A DNA stretch of 64,000 nucleotides from a bacterium (GTDB taxonomy: Bacteria; Patescibacteriota; Saccharimonadia; Saccharimonadales; UBA4665): positions 1 through 64,000 of the forward strand of contig JAJZAD010000006.1 in assembly GCA_021799575.1 (NCBI GenBank). The letters are read 5' to 3'. A program made the translations under genes and the position numbers. A model generated the notes under the pieces. That model did no database searches. It was not told the DNA's origin and worked only from the letters and a program-made list of their open reading frames with translations. Of the stretch, positions 30,579 to 43,482 are shown in pieces. How positions within the stretch are numbered: position 1 is the stretch's first letter; every line of letters starts with the position of its first letter.

Positions 30579-32306
30579 TTAGGCAGAGCCGTTAGGCTTG
30601 GCTATCTTAACCGTTATCTTAGATGCGGAATCGGGAACTGAATTTACCCAGAATGGACTTAAACGGATGGTAACGCTGGTTACGTCTGGATTTTGTTTGA
30701 TGGCCGAAATGGCTGAAGCGGGCGATTTCCCGGTAATTTCTTTCTTAATCTCATTAACGGAAATATTGGGACCTACTTCCGCCAGTACTGACAGCGATAC
30801 CTGATCAGTTACAGCGTTGGTATTACCGAGTTTAAACGCTTGCTGGTTAATTCCGGTGCTGATGATATTCTGGTTTTTGTCGGCTTGGGCATGAATCGCC
30901 GCGTCAACTACGCTGTTAAGATCCGCTCTGCTGACTCCTAGCATGGTGTAATTTATGGTTTCAGTGACGGTTACCGCGTTAGCCGGATCGCCTACATTAG
31001 GACTGGTAGTAATTTGGGGAGTACCTTTTGAGAAGGTAACGTCAACCGGGTAAAGCCCTTGTCCTTTGAGCTGGTTAATTAAATTCTGTTCCGCTCCAGA
31101 GCTGTTTTGCTGGGAATCAATCTTTGACGTAGCGGTACTGATATCTGTCTGGGAAACAACCTGGATAATATTATCGGTCCCCCCGCTGGCCGAACCGTTG
31201 GCATTAATCCCGGGATAATTTGAAACCGTAGCATTATTAATTTGGGCGTTATAGCCTGAACCCGGACTCTGGGCACTAATATCCGTAGGACCGTTTGAAA
31301 CGATATTCAAACAATTGTTCGAGCTTAACGGATGAATCGGATCTACAGTCATCTGGGTATCGTTCTGGGTTATATATGTCAGGTTGTTATATGAAATTCC
31401 GGTTCCCGCAGGTATGGTATAAGGCCCGTTATAGGCGTTGATATTACACTGAGTTCCGGATAAGGTAACTTGACCGGTGGCAGTATTGCCTTCGTTTTTC
31501 TGGCCGGTAGTATTTACGGTTTGAGTAAATGTCTTCTGCTCGCTTACCTGGGTTGCCGGGATGTCCTGATTCGCCAAGTCCAATGATTTGGTCGAGGTGT
31601 CAAGGGTCAAATTCAACTCCGCATTGACACTAGAAGCATTGGTTTTAATCGCGATTGTGGCATGGGGCCAGACCGTTAACGCCAAAACCAATAGTGTTGC
31701 TATAGCCGCTATGACAACAACGGCTAGCACCAGTATTAATCTAAAACGATTGAAATTAGGTACCTTCAAATGCTTATCCGGTTTCTGAAGCTTTGCCTTT
31801 TTAGTCACGGTATTATCTTCTTCGGAGGGTAACTCAAGAGTTTCCACCCCGGGCGGCACCATCTTAGAGTTATGCTTGACAGCAGCCTCGCTAAGCGTTC
31901 CGACCGTAGTCGAATTAGGGTTTACCTGTTCGGTCAAATCCGGTTTATCTTCCTCTTCAGCATCCAGTCCCAGATTCATATCTTCTTCGATGGTATCGGA
32001 GTCGGTTACGATCTGAGGGGGAGGGGGTATTTCCGGGGCTGAAGACAGAGTTTTAGCCACATGCAACCTGACCGCACCGGCCAGCGGCAATAAACCGGCT
32101 TCGGAAGTTACCAGCACCAGGTTCTTTCTTTCATTATCCGCGCTGCGTTTCAGCAGCTTCATATTCACGATCGACTGCAGCATTGAAGCCCTTTTAGGGA
32201 GTACGAGAGCGATAACCTTGGCGTTTGACGCTTTAACCTTATCGATAATAGCGGTTATTTCGTCGTCGATGTCGATGTAAATAGTATCCTTAGTATTGTT
32301 GGCCAT
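30579..32306 (-). CDS. hypothetical membrane protein (Rossmann-like N-terminal region, TM, large extracytoplasmic domain)
   Basis: 575 aa; cytosolic N-terminus, TM (FRLILVLAVVVIAAIATLLVLAL), C-terminal repetitive-fold region; follows FtsA-like gene. Confidence 0.8.
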   Translation of the reverse strand: MANNTKDTIYIDIDDEITAIIDKVKASNAKVIALVLPKRASMLQSIVNMKLLKRSADNERKNLVLVTSEAGLLPLAGAVRLHVAKTLSSAPEIPPPPQIVTDSDTIEEDMNLGLDAEEEDKPDLTEQVNPNSTTVGTLSEAAVKHNSKMVPPGVETLELPSEEDNTVTKKAKLQKPDKHLKVPNFNRFRLILVLAVVVIAAIATLLVLALTVWPHATIAIKTNASSVNAELNLTLDTSTKSLDLANQDIPATQVSEQKTFTQTVNTTGQKNEGNTATGQVTLSGTQCNINAYNGPYTIPAGTGISYNNLTYITQNDTQMTVDPIHPLSSNNCLNIVSNGPTDISAQSPGSGYNAQINNATVSNYPGINANGSASGGTDNIIQVVSQTDISTATSKIDSQQNSSGAEQNLINQLKGQGLYPVDVTFSKGTPQITTSPNVGDPANAVTVTETINYTMLGVSRADLNSVVDAAIHAQADKNQNIISTGINQQAFKLGNTNAVTDQVSLSVLAEVGPNISVNEIKKEITGKSPASAISAIKQNPDVTSVTIRLSPFWVNSVPDSASKITVKIAKPNGSA

Positions 32307-32311
32307 ATTCT

Positions 32312-33655
32312 TTATACGCTTAGCATCCTGTCCAGTTTCTCACGAATACCTCTGCTTTCGCCACTGCCGAGTTGCAGAGTGTCCAGTCCTACCCTCAGTA
32401 GGCCCATCGCGGTAATCATGGTGTGGTCATTAACCTTACCGGTGGTATCTTTGATCCCGACTACTTGTGAAGGGCGAATCAGATTCACGATCGGCCGTCG
32501 TGTAAACGGTAAGCTTTTAAACCAACTGTCTTCTTCCAGTCGGGATAATAGCATATCCAAACTGGCACCTCCGCCGCAAAGGAACATGCGGTTTGGCAAA
32601 TGATCGAGTTTAGGAAATTCGCCCAGTGCCAACTCAATGCCACTAATCCAAACGTCGGCTGTTTTATCTAATGAGGCTTCAACTGCCGGCCGCTTTTGCG
32701 GTGGCAGCTGATTGGTACCGTAAGCCAGTTTAAGGGTTTCAGCCTGGTCGAAACTTATACCCAGATCACGTTCGATGGCGTGAGTGTAAGCACGCCCGCC
32801 GATACCGAACATCTTGGTCCCCTGAACCCCACCGTCATCTATAACTGCTATATCCGTCGTCCCTCCGCCGACATCCATTAAGATAGCACTCAAGTTCTGG
32901 TTCTGCCGATCACCTATGACCGCTCTGGCAACTGCGAACGGTTCGGCGGCTACGGCAATCAGATCAAGATCCAACTCTTCAGCCGTCTTCTCAAGTGCGC
33001 CGATATGAATCAAAGGAGCAAAGGCCGTATACAGTTGGATTACCACGTCTTTCCCTTGAAAACCGATCGGATTAGTTACTGGATAACCATCAATTTCTAT
33101 ACCGACCAGGGCACTGTTAACCAACCTAATGGCTACTTCTTTCCCTCCCATCTCCCAGGATAATTCTGACTTGGCCCGTTGTTCCGCTTTCTGCTGGACG
33201 AGACGGATAATACGTTCCATCTCACTTAAATCAATAGGCGTATCAACCGTACTTCTTGCGACTTTAACCGTGGTTGTCGTACCTTTGACTAACTCACCTG
33301 CTATACCGATTACCGCCGGTCTGGAACTCAATCCAGCCTGAGTCTCAGCCTCAGTTAATGCCGCGTCGCAATTTTCTACAACCCCGGCAATATCGGCAAT
33401 AGCTCCGGCTTGCATATCGGTTAAGGCCTGGTGTCGTCTGCCTACTCCTACTATATCTATGCTCCCGTCTTCCTGGTTAACCTTGCCGATTAAAGCTTTA
33501 ACGAACTCAGTGCCGATATCTAAAGCCACCAGATAATCACTCCCGTCAGGCTTTTTACCCGATCGGAGGCGAAGTTGGTTAAATTTGGATTTTGAGCCGG
33601 ACAGCGCCTTACTGGCAGCCGCTTTACCCACCGATTTCAACTTTGTACTAAGCAT
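32312..33655 (-). CDS. FtsA/actin-like cell division ATPase
   Basis: 447 aa; YLVALDIGTEFVKALIGKV, LMDVGGGTTDIAVIDDGG, FLCGGGASLDML actin-fold motifs, SHS2-like insertion. Confidence 0.9.
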   Translation of the reverse strand: MLSTKLKSVGKAAASKALSGSKSKFNQLRLRSGKKPDGSDYLVALDIGTEFVKALIGKVNQEDGSIDIVGVGRRHQALTDMQAGAIADIAGVVENCDAALTEAETQAGLSSRPAVIGIAGELVKGTTTTVKVARSTVDTPIDLSEMERIIRLVQQKAEQRAKSELSWEMGGKEVAIRLVNSALVGIEIDGYPVTNPIGFQGKDVVIQLYTAFAPLIHIGALEKTAEELDLDLIAVAAEPFAVARAVIGDRQNQNLSAILMDVGGGTTDIAVIDDGGVQGTKMFGIGGRAYTHAIERDLGISFDQAETLKLAYGTNQLPPQKRPAVEASLDKTADVWISGIELALGEFPKLDHLPNRMFLCGGGASLDMLLSRLEEDSWFKSLPFTRRPIVNLIRPSQVVGIKDTTGKVNDHTMITAMGLLRVGLDTLQLGSGESRGIREKLDRMLSV

Positions 33656-33716
33656 AGTTTACGCAATTAAGTATAGCACCAGAGGGGCATCTTGATATTA
33701 CACCCCTGAAGTTTCT

Positions 33717-35603
33717 CTAAACCAAGACTGCTTTAATCCTCCTTATGCCGGCCGACGATGACTCTTCTTTAATTATTTTAAATTTCTTTCCCCCTTCGGC
33801 CAATTCTCCCGTGTGTTCCACATGCGGACCACCGCAAACTTCTAAACTATACGGTTTATCGCTGTCTTTTGGAGTCATAGCGTAAACTTTAACTTTGTCG
33901 CCGTAACGGTCACCGAATGCGCCGAGCGCTCCTAATTCTTTGAGCGCATAATCGGTCGGATATTCCGCCCATGACACGACAAGATCACGTTTAATCTGGG
34001 CATTAACGCTATCTTCTAAGCCTTTAATTTGCTCAGGAGTAAGCTTGCTGGGATAGCTAAAATCGAACCTCAGCCTTTCTTCTGTAATGTTACTGCCGTG
34101 CTGAATTACTTGATCGCCCAGCTGTTCACGTAACGCCTTATATAACAGGTGGGTTGCCGTATGGTATTTACGGTGGATAACGCTGTGGCCTCCCAGCCCA
34201 CCTTTAAACGCTCCCTTAGCGGCCGTGTGCGACCTTGCACGTTGTTCTTCCATCCGCTTTGCAAACGTTTTCCGCCAATCCGACTCTACAGCCAAATCGC
34301 GTTTGAAAGCCTCTTCGACACTCAGCTCCGCGGGAAAACCGAAAGTGTCGTAAAGCACAAAGATGTCGTCACCGCTTAAACGGCCTTGGATAGACAGCTG
34401 ATCGAGTTTTCTGATACCTTTCCTAAGAGTTTGTCTAAAAACCTTCTCTTCTTTAGTCAAAGTAGCTATTACTTGATGCCGCCTATCGGACACTTCGGTA
34501 AAATCCGGGGCGTAAAGATCGGCTACGGCATTGGTAACTTCTTCTATAAAATTTTGTTCTATACCTAAATCAAATGCAAAACGAACCGCTCGGCGGATCA
34601 GCCGCCGCATTACGTATCCTTGTTCCTTATTGCTAGGCACTACTCCGTCTATACCTAAAAACGTAGCAGCCCGTAAGTGATCGGTTATTACCCGCATGGC
34701 AGTATGGTTGCTGTCGTATGTGCGTCCGGAAAGACGTTCCAGGGTCGAGATAATCGGTCGCATTAGACTGATTTCGTAAACGTCCGGGTCGTCTATAGCC
34801 GCAGCGGCAATCCTTTCCAGCCCGCCACCGTAATCTACGTTGCGCTTAGGCAGTTTAATGAAACCGTCTTTACTCTTGAGATACTCCATAAATACGCAGT
34901 TGCCGAGTTCGATGTAGCGTCCGCAATCGCAGTTGATATGGCATAACCGGCCGTATTTGGGATCATGCTTGACTTGCGGATACAAATAAAACAACTCGCT
35001 GTCGGGGCCTCCGGGTTCACCTACCGGCATATCCTTAGGACTACCGGCGCGGGACCACCAGTTCTTATCTTCATAAAAAAAGATCCGACCGCCTTGCTCG
35101 CCTAGACGGTATCCGTTCTCCTGACTTCCGATGTCAACTCGTTTAGCAGATAAGCCTGATTTGGAAAAGATTCCCGCCCAAATATCCGCGCTCTCTTCAT
35201 CTTTTGGAATACCCAACTTTTGATTACCGCTGTAACAACTAACAAAAATCCGGTTTTTATCCAGCCCGACGGTTTGAGTCAAAAACTCCCACACCCAAGC
35301 CAACTGTTCCTGTTTGAAATAATCTCCGAGACTCCAATTACCAAGCATTTCAAAAAAAGTGGTATGACGGTTATCCCCAACTTCTTCAATATCTTGCGCC
35401 CTTAAACAGGTTTGGCTATCGACTATGCGTTTACCTTCGGGATGATCCTGACCTAACAGATAAGGCAAAAGCGGCTGCATACCGCTGCCGGTAAACAAAG
35501 TTGAAGGATCTCCTTCCGGCACTAGAAGCGCCCTGGGAATAATACTGTGTCCCCTGTCTTTAAAGAAGTTAAGATAGGCCTGGCGGATTTCTTGGGCTGT
35601 CAT
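33717..35603 (-). CDS. alaS: alanyl-tRNA synthetase (no C-Ala/DHHA1 region)
   Basis: ORF track 33717..35633; catalytic, tRNA-recognition and SAD editing domain (HTATHLLYKALRE, CGGPHVEHTGEL); likely start MTAQEIRQAYLNFF. Confidence 0.96.
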   Translation of the reverse strand: MTAQEIRQAYLNFFKDRGHSIIPRALLVPEGDPSTLFTGSGMQPLLPYLLGQDHPEGKRIVDSQTCLRAQDIEEVGDNRHTTFFEMLGNWSLGDYFKQEQLAWVWEFLTQTVGLDKNRIFVSCYSGNQKLGIPKDEESADIWAGIFSKSGLSAKRVDIGSQENGYRLGEQGGRIFFYEDKNWWSRAGSPKDMPVGEPGGPDSELFYLYPQVKHDPKYGRLCHINCDCGRYIELGNCVFMEYLKSKDGFIKLPKRNVDYGGGLERIAAAAIDDPDVYEISLMRPIISTLERLSGRTYDSNHTAMRVITDHLRAATFLGIDGVVPSNKEQGYVMRRLIRRAVRFAFDLGIEQNFIEEVTNAVADLYAPDFTEVSDRRHQVIATLTKEEKVFRQTLRKGIRKLDQLSIQGRLSGDDIFVLYDTFGFPAELSVEEAFKRDLAVESDWRKTFAKRMEEQRARSHTAAKGAFKGGLGGHSVIHRKYHTATHLLYKALREQLGDQVIQHGSNITEERLRFDFSYPSKLTPEQIKGLEDSVNAQIKRDLVVSWAEYPTDYALKELGALGAFGDRYGDKVKVYAMTPKDSDKPYSLEVCGGPHVEHTGELAEGGKKFKIIKEESSSAGIRRIKAVLV

Positions 35604-35622
35604 CTTTGCTATTCTACCAGTC

Positions 35623-36675
35623 TTAGACGGCACTTTGTATAATTCCCCCTCCCAAACAGATATCCTGATCGTAAATTACCGCAGATTGGCCTGGAGTGAC
35701 GGCCCTGACTTCTTCGTAGAGTTCCAGTTCGGCGGTATCGGATTTGATACGTACTCGACATTTGTTAGGTGCGGAACGGTAGCGGCACTTCACCAGATAG
35801 TCGGCATTCGGTTTCGGGGGATCATTGATCCAATGAGTAAGCGTCAGCTTTATGTGTTTGCTCCACAGCTTAGGATCATTCAGATCGGTAGTGACATAAA
35901 CCCGGTTATGTTTCATGTCTTTATGGGTGACATAAAAGGGCAGCCCGCCACCGACATTCAAACCGTGTCGCTGTCCTACAGTATAGAAAATAGCCCCGTC
36001 ATGAGATCCAACTTTCTGGCCGTTCTGATCGATAATATCTCCAGCTGGCTGCGGACCCAGTTCACTTAAGATAAACTGCTTGATGCCTACCTCACCGACA
36101 AAACAAATTCCTTGGCTGTCCGGTTTATTAGCGGTCGCTAAACCTAGTTTGTCCGCCTCAATTCTGACCTGGGTCTTTTTCATCCCGCCTAGAGGAAACA
36201 AAGTGCTTTTTAAGGCCGTATTGCTGATCCGGTAAAGAAAATAACTCTGATCCTTGCTTTCGTCGGATGCGGTCAGTAATTGAGCATTTGTAACCCTTGC
36301 ATAATGTCCTGTGGCTATAAGGTCGGCACCCATGCTTAAGGAGGTGTCTAGGAATAACTTAAACTTTACCTCCTGGTTGCACATAATATCCGGATTAGGC
36401 GTCAGTCCCCGTTTGTAGCCTTCGAGCATGTAGTCGACAACCTTGGATCTATACTGCCTTTCAAAGTCCAGGGTAAGTAAAGGAATATCCAGTTGTACGG
36501 CAACGGTTTTAGCGTCTTTATAATCCGTTTCCCAACCACAGACAAAACCCGGCAAATCGCGGGTCCAATTTTTCATGAATACACCGGTAACATCATATCC
36601 TTGCCGCTTAAGCAGGGCAGCGGCAAGTGAACTATCTACCCCGCCGGACATCCCGACAAATATTTTTTGACTCAT
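35623..36675 (-). CDS. mnmA: tRNA-specific 2-thiouridylase MnmA
   Basis: 350 aa; GMSGGVDSSLAAALLKRQGYDVTGVFMKNW, PDSQGICFVGEV, GQRHGLNVGG. Confidence 0.97.
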   Translation of the reverse strand: MSQKIFVGMSGGVDSSLAAALLKRQGYDVTGVFMKNWTRDLPGFVCGWETDYKDAKTVAVQLDIPLLTLDFERQYRSKVVDYMLEGYKRGLTPNPDIMCNQEVKFKLFLDTSLSMGADLIATGHYARVTNAQLLTASDESKDQSYFLYRISNTALKSTLFPLGGMKKTQVRIEADKLGLATANKPDSQGICFVGEVGIKQFILSELGPQPAGDIIDQNGQKVGSHDGAIFYTVGQRHGLNVGGGLPFYVTHKDMKHNRVYVTTDLNDPKLWSKHIKLTLTHWINDPPKPNADYLVKCRYRSAPNKCRVRIKSDTAELELYEEVRAVTPGQSAVIYDQDICLGGGIIQSAV

Positions 36676-36912
36676 GGCTTGCTATCTCTCCCAAGTATAC
36701 CTCCTTATAGTAGGACAATATGACCTCTTTTAGTCTATCCATATTCTCGATCGACAACTAAAAACGTTAATAAAGAATGCCTAAGGAGTTTTATGACAAT
36801 ATTACTTATCCCTTCCGCGCGAATCAAACGTGGGTGAAAAAGCACTAAAACTACCGAGGCTTTTTTTCAGACCAATTCAATTAGGGCTTACCGGATTAAT
36901 CCTTCAAGGAGT

Positions 36913-37181
36913 CTAAACATCCAAGAAAACCGCTGCCGAGTCCGCACGTACATGCATCAGCCCGCCGTTGATGCGAATTTTTTGCTCGTCGACTCTAGTT
37001 CTGATTACCAGTTCACACGGTTCAAGTAAGGTAATAAAGTTATGGTGTCCTGGTAGTATGTCAAACGGTCCGGTTTTATTAACTCCGGATATGCTTAATG
37101 CCGGCTCATCGTAGTAGACAACATACGGCGATGCGACCTTAACTTTAAGTATCCGCTTTTTGTCCTCATCACGATCAAACA

Positions 37182-37182
<1 letters not shown>
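36913..37182 (-). CDS. atpC: ATP synthase epsilon subunit, N-terminal domain only
   Basis: 89 aa; GPFDILPGHHNFITLLEPCELVIRT..NGGLMHVR; follows atpD. Confidence 0.88.
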
Positions 37183-39336
<2,154 letters not shown>

Positions 39337-39340
<4 letters not shown>

Positions 39341-40764
39341 TTTTTCAACTCCACCTGGCTTTGATTGATCAAATCGGTCTTAGCTTTTTCGTAATCTTCC
39401 TTGGATGCAACATTTTTGGCCGTTTCGTTAATTAGCATCTTAAGTTTGGTTATGTCCAACGGTTTATCCAGCGGGGAATGCAGGACAATATCCATCGCTA
39501 AAGTCTGAGCCATTACCGAATAGTGTTCACCGATAGGTTGATTCATAAGTTGGAACAGCATTTTGCCCCTGGTTAAAGCGCTTTGGGTTTCGAGAGCCAA
39601 CTCCGAACCGAAATGAGAAAATTCCTTGGCTTCCTCGTAGTCGGCTAGCAGTTTCTGAGCCTCGCCGGTTAATGTTTTCTGGAGTTGGGTGTGCCCTACG
39701 CCTGATACTCTGGACACACTTAAACCGACATTGACAGCGGGACGCATAGTATCTTTAAACACCTTCATATCCAATATCCACTGGCCATCAGTAATTGACA
39801 TGATGTTGGTAGGCAGATATGCGGCGATATCACCGCCGTCAACTAAAACTAAAGGTAGCGCCGTGAAAGTCTTATGGTTGGCCTTCAACTTCCCCGCCCT
39901 TTCTAAAAGTGACGAATGGGCATAAAACATGTCACCGGGATAAGAATCGCGCCCGGGACTGACTCGTGACAACAAAGACACTTCACGATAAATATGCGCG
40001 TGATTTGTTAAGTCGTCATAGATGACACATACATCCCGGTCGCACTTCTGCCAAAGGTATTCTGCCAGCGCGCATCCTACGTAGGGAGCAAGGTAACTTG
40101 ATATTAAAGAGTCAAAAATAGTTGATACTACGACAATACAGTTTTTAATGACGTCGGCTTGTTCCAGTTTGGACAGTAGATTGGCAATATCTGTTTTGCG
40201 TTTGGCGATCATGACATACACTACTATCTCTTCACTTCCTGATTGATTGGTCGCAATTTGGGTTGCTAAAGATGATTTACCCGACTTGCTGTCGCCTAAA
40301 ACCGCCAGTCGCTGGCCTTTGATTAAGGGAAGCATCGAGTCGATTACAATCACGCCCGTAGGCAATAAATCGCTCAAACCCTCACGTTCATAGAGCGGCG
40401 GGGCATCGTTGAATACCGGCCATATTCCATCCGCCGCAATTGGCCCCTTACCATCTAAAGGTTCACCGAAAACGTTAATAACCCTACCTATAAAATCTTT
40501 GCCTACCTTAGTAACCAGTTCGTCATGTTGTACTACCGCTTTCGTACCCACATTAAGTTTTCCGTCTCCCAAATGGAGAACGCTGGTATAGTTTTCTCTC
40601 ACTTCCGTCACGTAGCCTTTGCTGCCGTCTTCAAACATAACCAGTGACCGGTTATTAACCGGCTGCATACCGTGAATTTTAACCAAAAAATCGGTCACTG
40701 CAACTACATCGCCAATCGGGTGGCCTGCGGTTACCAAATGATCGAAATGCTTATTATCACTCAT
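39337..40764 (-). CDS. atpA: ATP synthase alpha subunit
   Basis: 475 aa; GDSKSGKSSLATQI, VCVIYDDLTNHA, VGLSVSRVSG. Confidence 0.97.
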
Positions 40765-41273
40765 GTCGTTTCAGGCGTATGGTCATTGCCTTTAATACTC
40801 TTCATCAAGAGGACCTTGCGGTTTAGAAAATGCTCTCTCAGGCTGAAATCGTGATATTTATTGTCGGTTTGCAGCGTAAAACCAGCAGCTATAGAGGGCT
40901 CAAGTCCGACATTTATTAGCACATAAGGGTCAATATTGTCCCGAAACCACTTGTCGATCTTACGCATAAAGGCATTGGTTGGCTCGCTGGCAAAACTAAT
41001 ATGCACGAGAGGTGCATGTTCGATTAGCCGGTTTAAGAAGTCGATGCCGGCTGTTCTGTCTTTGTCAATATGCCATTTTAAATGGTTGGCAGAACTTAGC
41101 TCATTAAGCGATGAAGACGTTTTAGGTAAATTATGGGGTTCGATTGCCGTGTCGGCTTGACGCATTTTCAGCTGCTCAACATATTCATCCAAAGCAACCA
41201 ACTCCCGTTTAAGTTTTAAGACATCGCCTTTTCCTACAATCTGTAGAGGAAGGACATATGTTTCATGCTCCAT
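40761..41273 (-). CDS. atpH: ATP synthase delta subunit (divergent)
   Basis: 170 aa; C-terminal VGLEPSIAAGFTLQTDNKYHDFSLREHF typical of delta; syntenic position. Confidence 0.75.
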   Translation of the reverse strand: MEHETYVLPLQIVGKGDVLKLKRELVALDEYVEQLKMRQADTAIEPHNLPKTSSSLNELSSANHLKWHIDKDRTAGIDFLNRLIEHAPLVHISFASEPTNAFMRKIDKWFRDNIDPYVLINVGLEPSIAAGFTLQTDNKYHDFSLREHFLNRKVLLMKSIKGNDHTPETT

Positions 41274-41886
41274 GATTGATATCCTCCTTAATCGCCTGTT
41301 TGTTGGCCTCTAATTCGGATAGGATATACTCCAGTTGGTCGTTTAAGTCGATTTGCTTGCCAATGGCTTCAAGTACATAGTGATTGATAATATCGGCCAT
41401 GTTCTGTTCAAATCTTTCGATTAGGCGTTGTTTCTCGGCAGCCACTTCTTTGGTCAGTTGTTCGCTTAAAAGTGAACGTTGCTCCTCTATTGTCTGCTTG
41501 GTCTTCTCGATAGAGTCAATAGCCAGTTGTTTGGCGTCGGTAATCGATTCCTCATACTTGCTAAATTCCTGGCGTAGGGTTGAACTGAGTTCCTGCTTCA
41601 TGTACTCGTTAAGTTGAGATGTGGTTAGCCTCAAATCCTGCTGGAGAAACATGGCGTTCTCGCCGATGATCTTCTCAAAATGCAACCGGCCGCGGTTACG
41701 TAATTCTTCCCTGAAGTCCTCGTTAAAAATATGCTCAACATCGCTGTTTACCGCATCAAGCAGCCGCTCAACTCCTTGTTTCGGTTCGGCTTGATGCAGT
41801 TGACTAAGTTTGGCAATTAGCCACACGAACGCGATACCTATTGCGCCTAGAGTTACTAATATGACGATCAGCCACCAAATTGTCAT
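41263..41886 (-). CDS. atpF: ATP synthase b subunit-like
   Basis: 207 aa; single N-terminal TM followed by long coiled coil; first gene of the F1 cluster. Confidence 0.75.
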   Translation of the reverse strand: MTIWWLIVILVTLGAIGIAFVWLIAKLSQLHQAEPKQGVERLLDAVNSDVEHIFNEDFREELRNRGRLHFEKIIGENAMFLQQDLRLTTSQLNEYMKQELSSTLRQEFSKYEESITDAKQLAIDSIEKTKQTIEEQRSLLSEQLTKEVAAEKQRLIERFEQNMADIINHYVLEAIGKQIDLNDQLEYILSELEANKQAIKEDINHGA

Positions 41887-41961
41887 TTTTGTTGTCCCAC
41901 CGTAATGATTAAGCTTAATGCTCCAGCTTTAAGCTTAATATACTCTAATCGGTTATTAACC

Positions 41962-43107
41962 TCAACTAATGATCCGTTTAAGGGCATCGATTGTCCTATC
42001 GATGTCGCTTTTGGTTGTCGATCTGCCTAGCGACAGACGCAAGGACGATCTAGCATCACCATCGGATATTCCCATTGCCCTAAGTACATGCGAAGGCTCT
42101 TGCTTGGCGGCACTACAGGCCGAACCGGCGGCAGCCATAATTCCCAGTTGGTCAAGTTTGATTAGCAGTCTTTCATTATCTTGATCAGGGAAGGTGACGT
42201 GCAGGTTGTTAGGTATACGGAACTTGATAGACCCGTTGATAACCGCCCGCGGAAAATCGATGTTCAATCTGGATATGAAATAATCTCTTAAGTTTCTTAG
42301 GCGCTCGGCTTCGGCAGTACGCATTGTCTGAGCTTTGCTTAAGCTAATAGAAAAACCGATGGCTCCGGCTACATTTTCCGTACCCGAACGCAGCCCCATC
42401 TCCTGACCCCCTCCGTCAATTTGCGGTTTCAACCTGACTCCCGAACGCACGTATAACGCCCCGCTTTGTTTAGGACCGTATATCTTTCCGCCGTTCAGGC
42501 TCATTAAGTCCACCCCCAGCCGTGCAGTATGAAGATCGAGATAATTGGCTGCCTGACAGGCATCACTATGCAATATTAGCGGCAGCGGTTTTTGCTTATT
42601 CAGACGCTCTGTTCTGATATCTTTAATTATCGCAGCAGCCTCTTTTAACGGCTCGACGGTGCCGACTTCGTTATTAACGTACATGATACTAACTAAAACT
42701 ACGTCATCGGTCAGTTTACGTTTAAGATCATCAAGGTCGATTCTACCCTCGTGGTCAACTCTTACGGATTGACAGTTATAACCGGACGCCGGTGCCAAAA
42801 CCGATTGATGCTCAACGGCAGATATTAAACATCTAGCTTTCGGGTACTGTTCCATGACACCCTTAATAGCCAGATTATTGGCTTCAGTAGCTCCGGCGGT
42901 AAAAACAATTTCTCCTGCTTTCGCTCCCAACAGATAAGCTACGTCACTCCTTGCCGCCTCAAACCGTTGCTTTACTGTTCGCGCAAGAGAATAATCCGCT
43001 GAGGGATTGTAAAATGCGCCATTGAAGTACGGTAGCATGACCTCAAGTACTTCTTTATCGAGCGGCGTGGCAGCCGCATAATCCAAATAGACCGTATCTT
43101 TATGCAT
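41962..43107 (-). CDS. cysteine desulfurase (IscS/NifS family)
   Basis: 381 aa; YLDYAAATPLD, LHSDACQAANYL, LNGGKIYGPKQSGALYVR (PLP Lys), GSACSAAK. Confidence 0.95.
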   Translation of the reverse strand: MHKDTVYLDYAAATPLDKEVLEVMLPYFNGAFYNPSADYSLARTVKQRFEAARSDVAYLLGAKAGEIVFTAGATEANNLAIKGVMEQYPKARCLISAVEHQSVLAPASGYNCQSVRVDHEGRIDLDDLKRKLTDDVVLVSIMYVNNEVGTVEPLKEAAAIIKDIRTERLNKQKPLPLILHSDACQAANYLDLHTARLGVDLMSLNGGKIYGPKQSGALYVRSGVRLKPQIDGGGQEMGLRSGTENVAGAIGFSISLSKAQTMRTAEAERLRNLRDYFISRLNIDFPRAVINGSIKFRIPNNLHVTFPDQDNERLLIKLDQLGIMAAAGSACSAAKQEPSHVLRAMGISDGDARSSLRLSLGRSTTKSDIDRTIDALKRIIS

Positions 43108-43118
43108 GAGCGTGAATA

Positions 43119-43481
43119 TCAGGTTTGGCCGGCCAGGTGCTCAAGTTCGGGCATAACTTTCTGGTAATACAGTTTTGCGGCCTGATAAAGATTCTCCTGC
43201 TCTTCGCTTCGGATCCTATAGTAAACCCCTCCGCCCATGGTTTTATACACTCCGTTAGGACGAACGTCGTAACGGGTAGTTATACTTTTACGGTTTCGGC
43301 CTGTCTTATCGGGCCACTCTTCATGCCACACCCATGTATGTTCGTCTAAACAAAAGAATTCTCGGCGATGTTTGTCTGGCACCGGACCGAATAATTGACC
43401 CCCGATTTTAGCCTCATAGCGAATCAGGTCATTGACATCGTTGGTCGGGACACTAAGTACCCGTTTGATAGCATCTAACAT
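43119..43481 (-). CDS. hypothetical protein
   Basis: ORF track 43119..43556; internal start MLDAIKRVLSVPTND avoids overlap with upstream ORF. Confidence 0.65.
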   Translation of the reverse strand: MLDAIKRVLSVPTNDVNDLIRYEAKIGGQLFGPVPDKHRREFFCLDEHTWVWHEEWPDKTGRNRKSITTRYDVRPNGVYKTMGGGVYYRIRSEEQENLYQAAKLYYQKVMPELEHLAGQT

Positions 43482-43482
43482 A

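Noticed and set aside
35635-36069. 144-aa plus-strand ORF
   Set aside because: Fully antisense to mnmA, which has strong family motifs.
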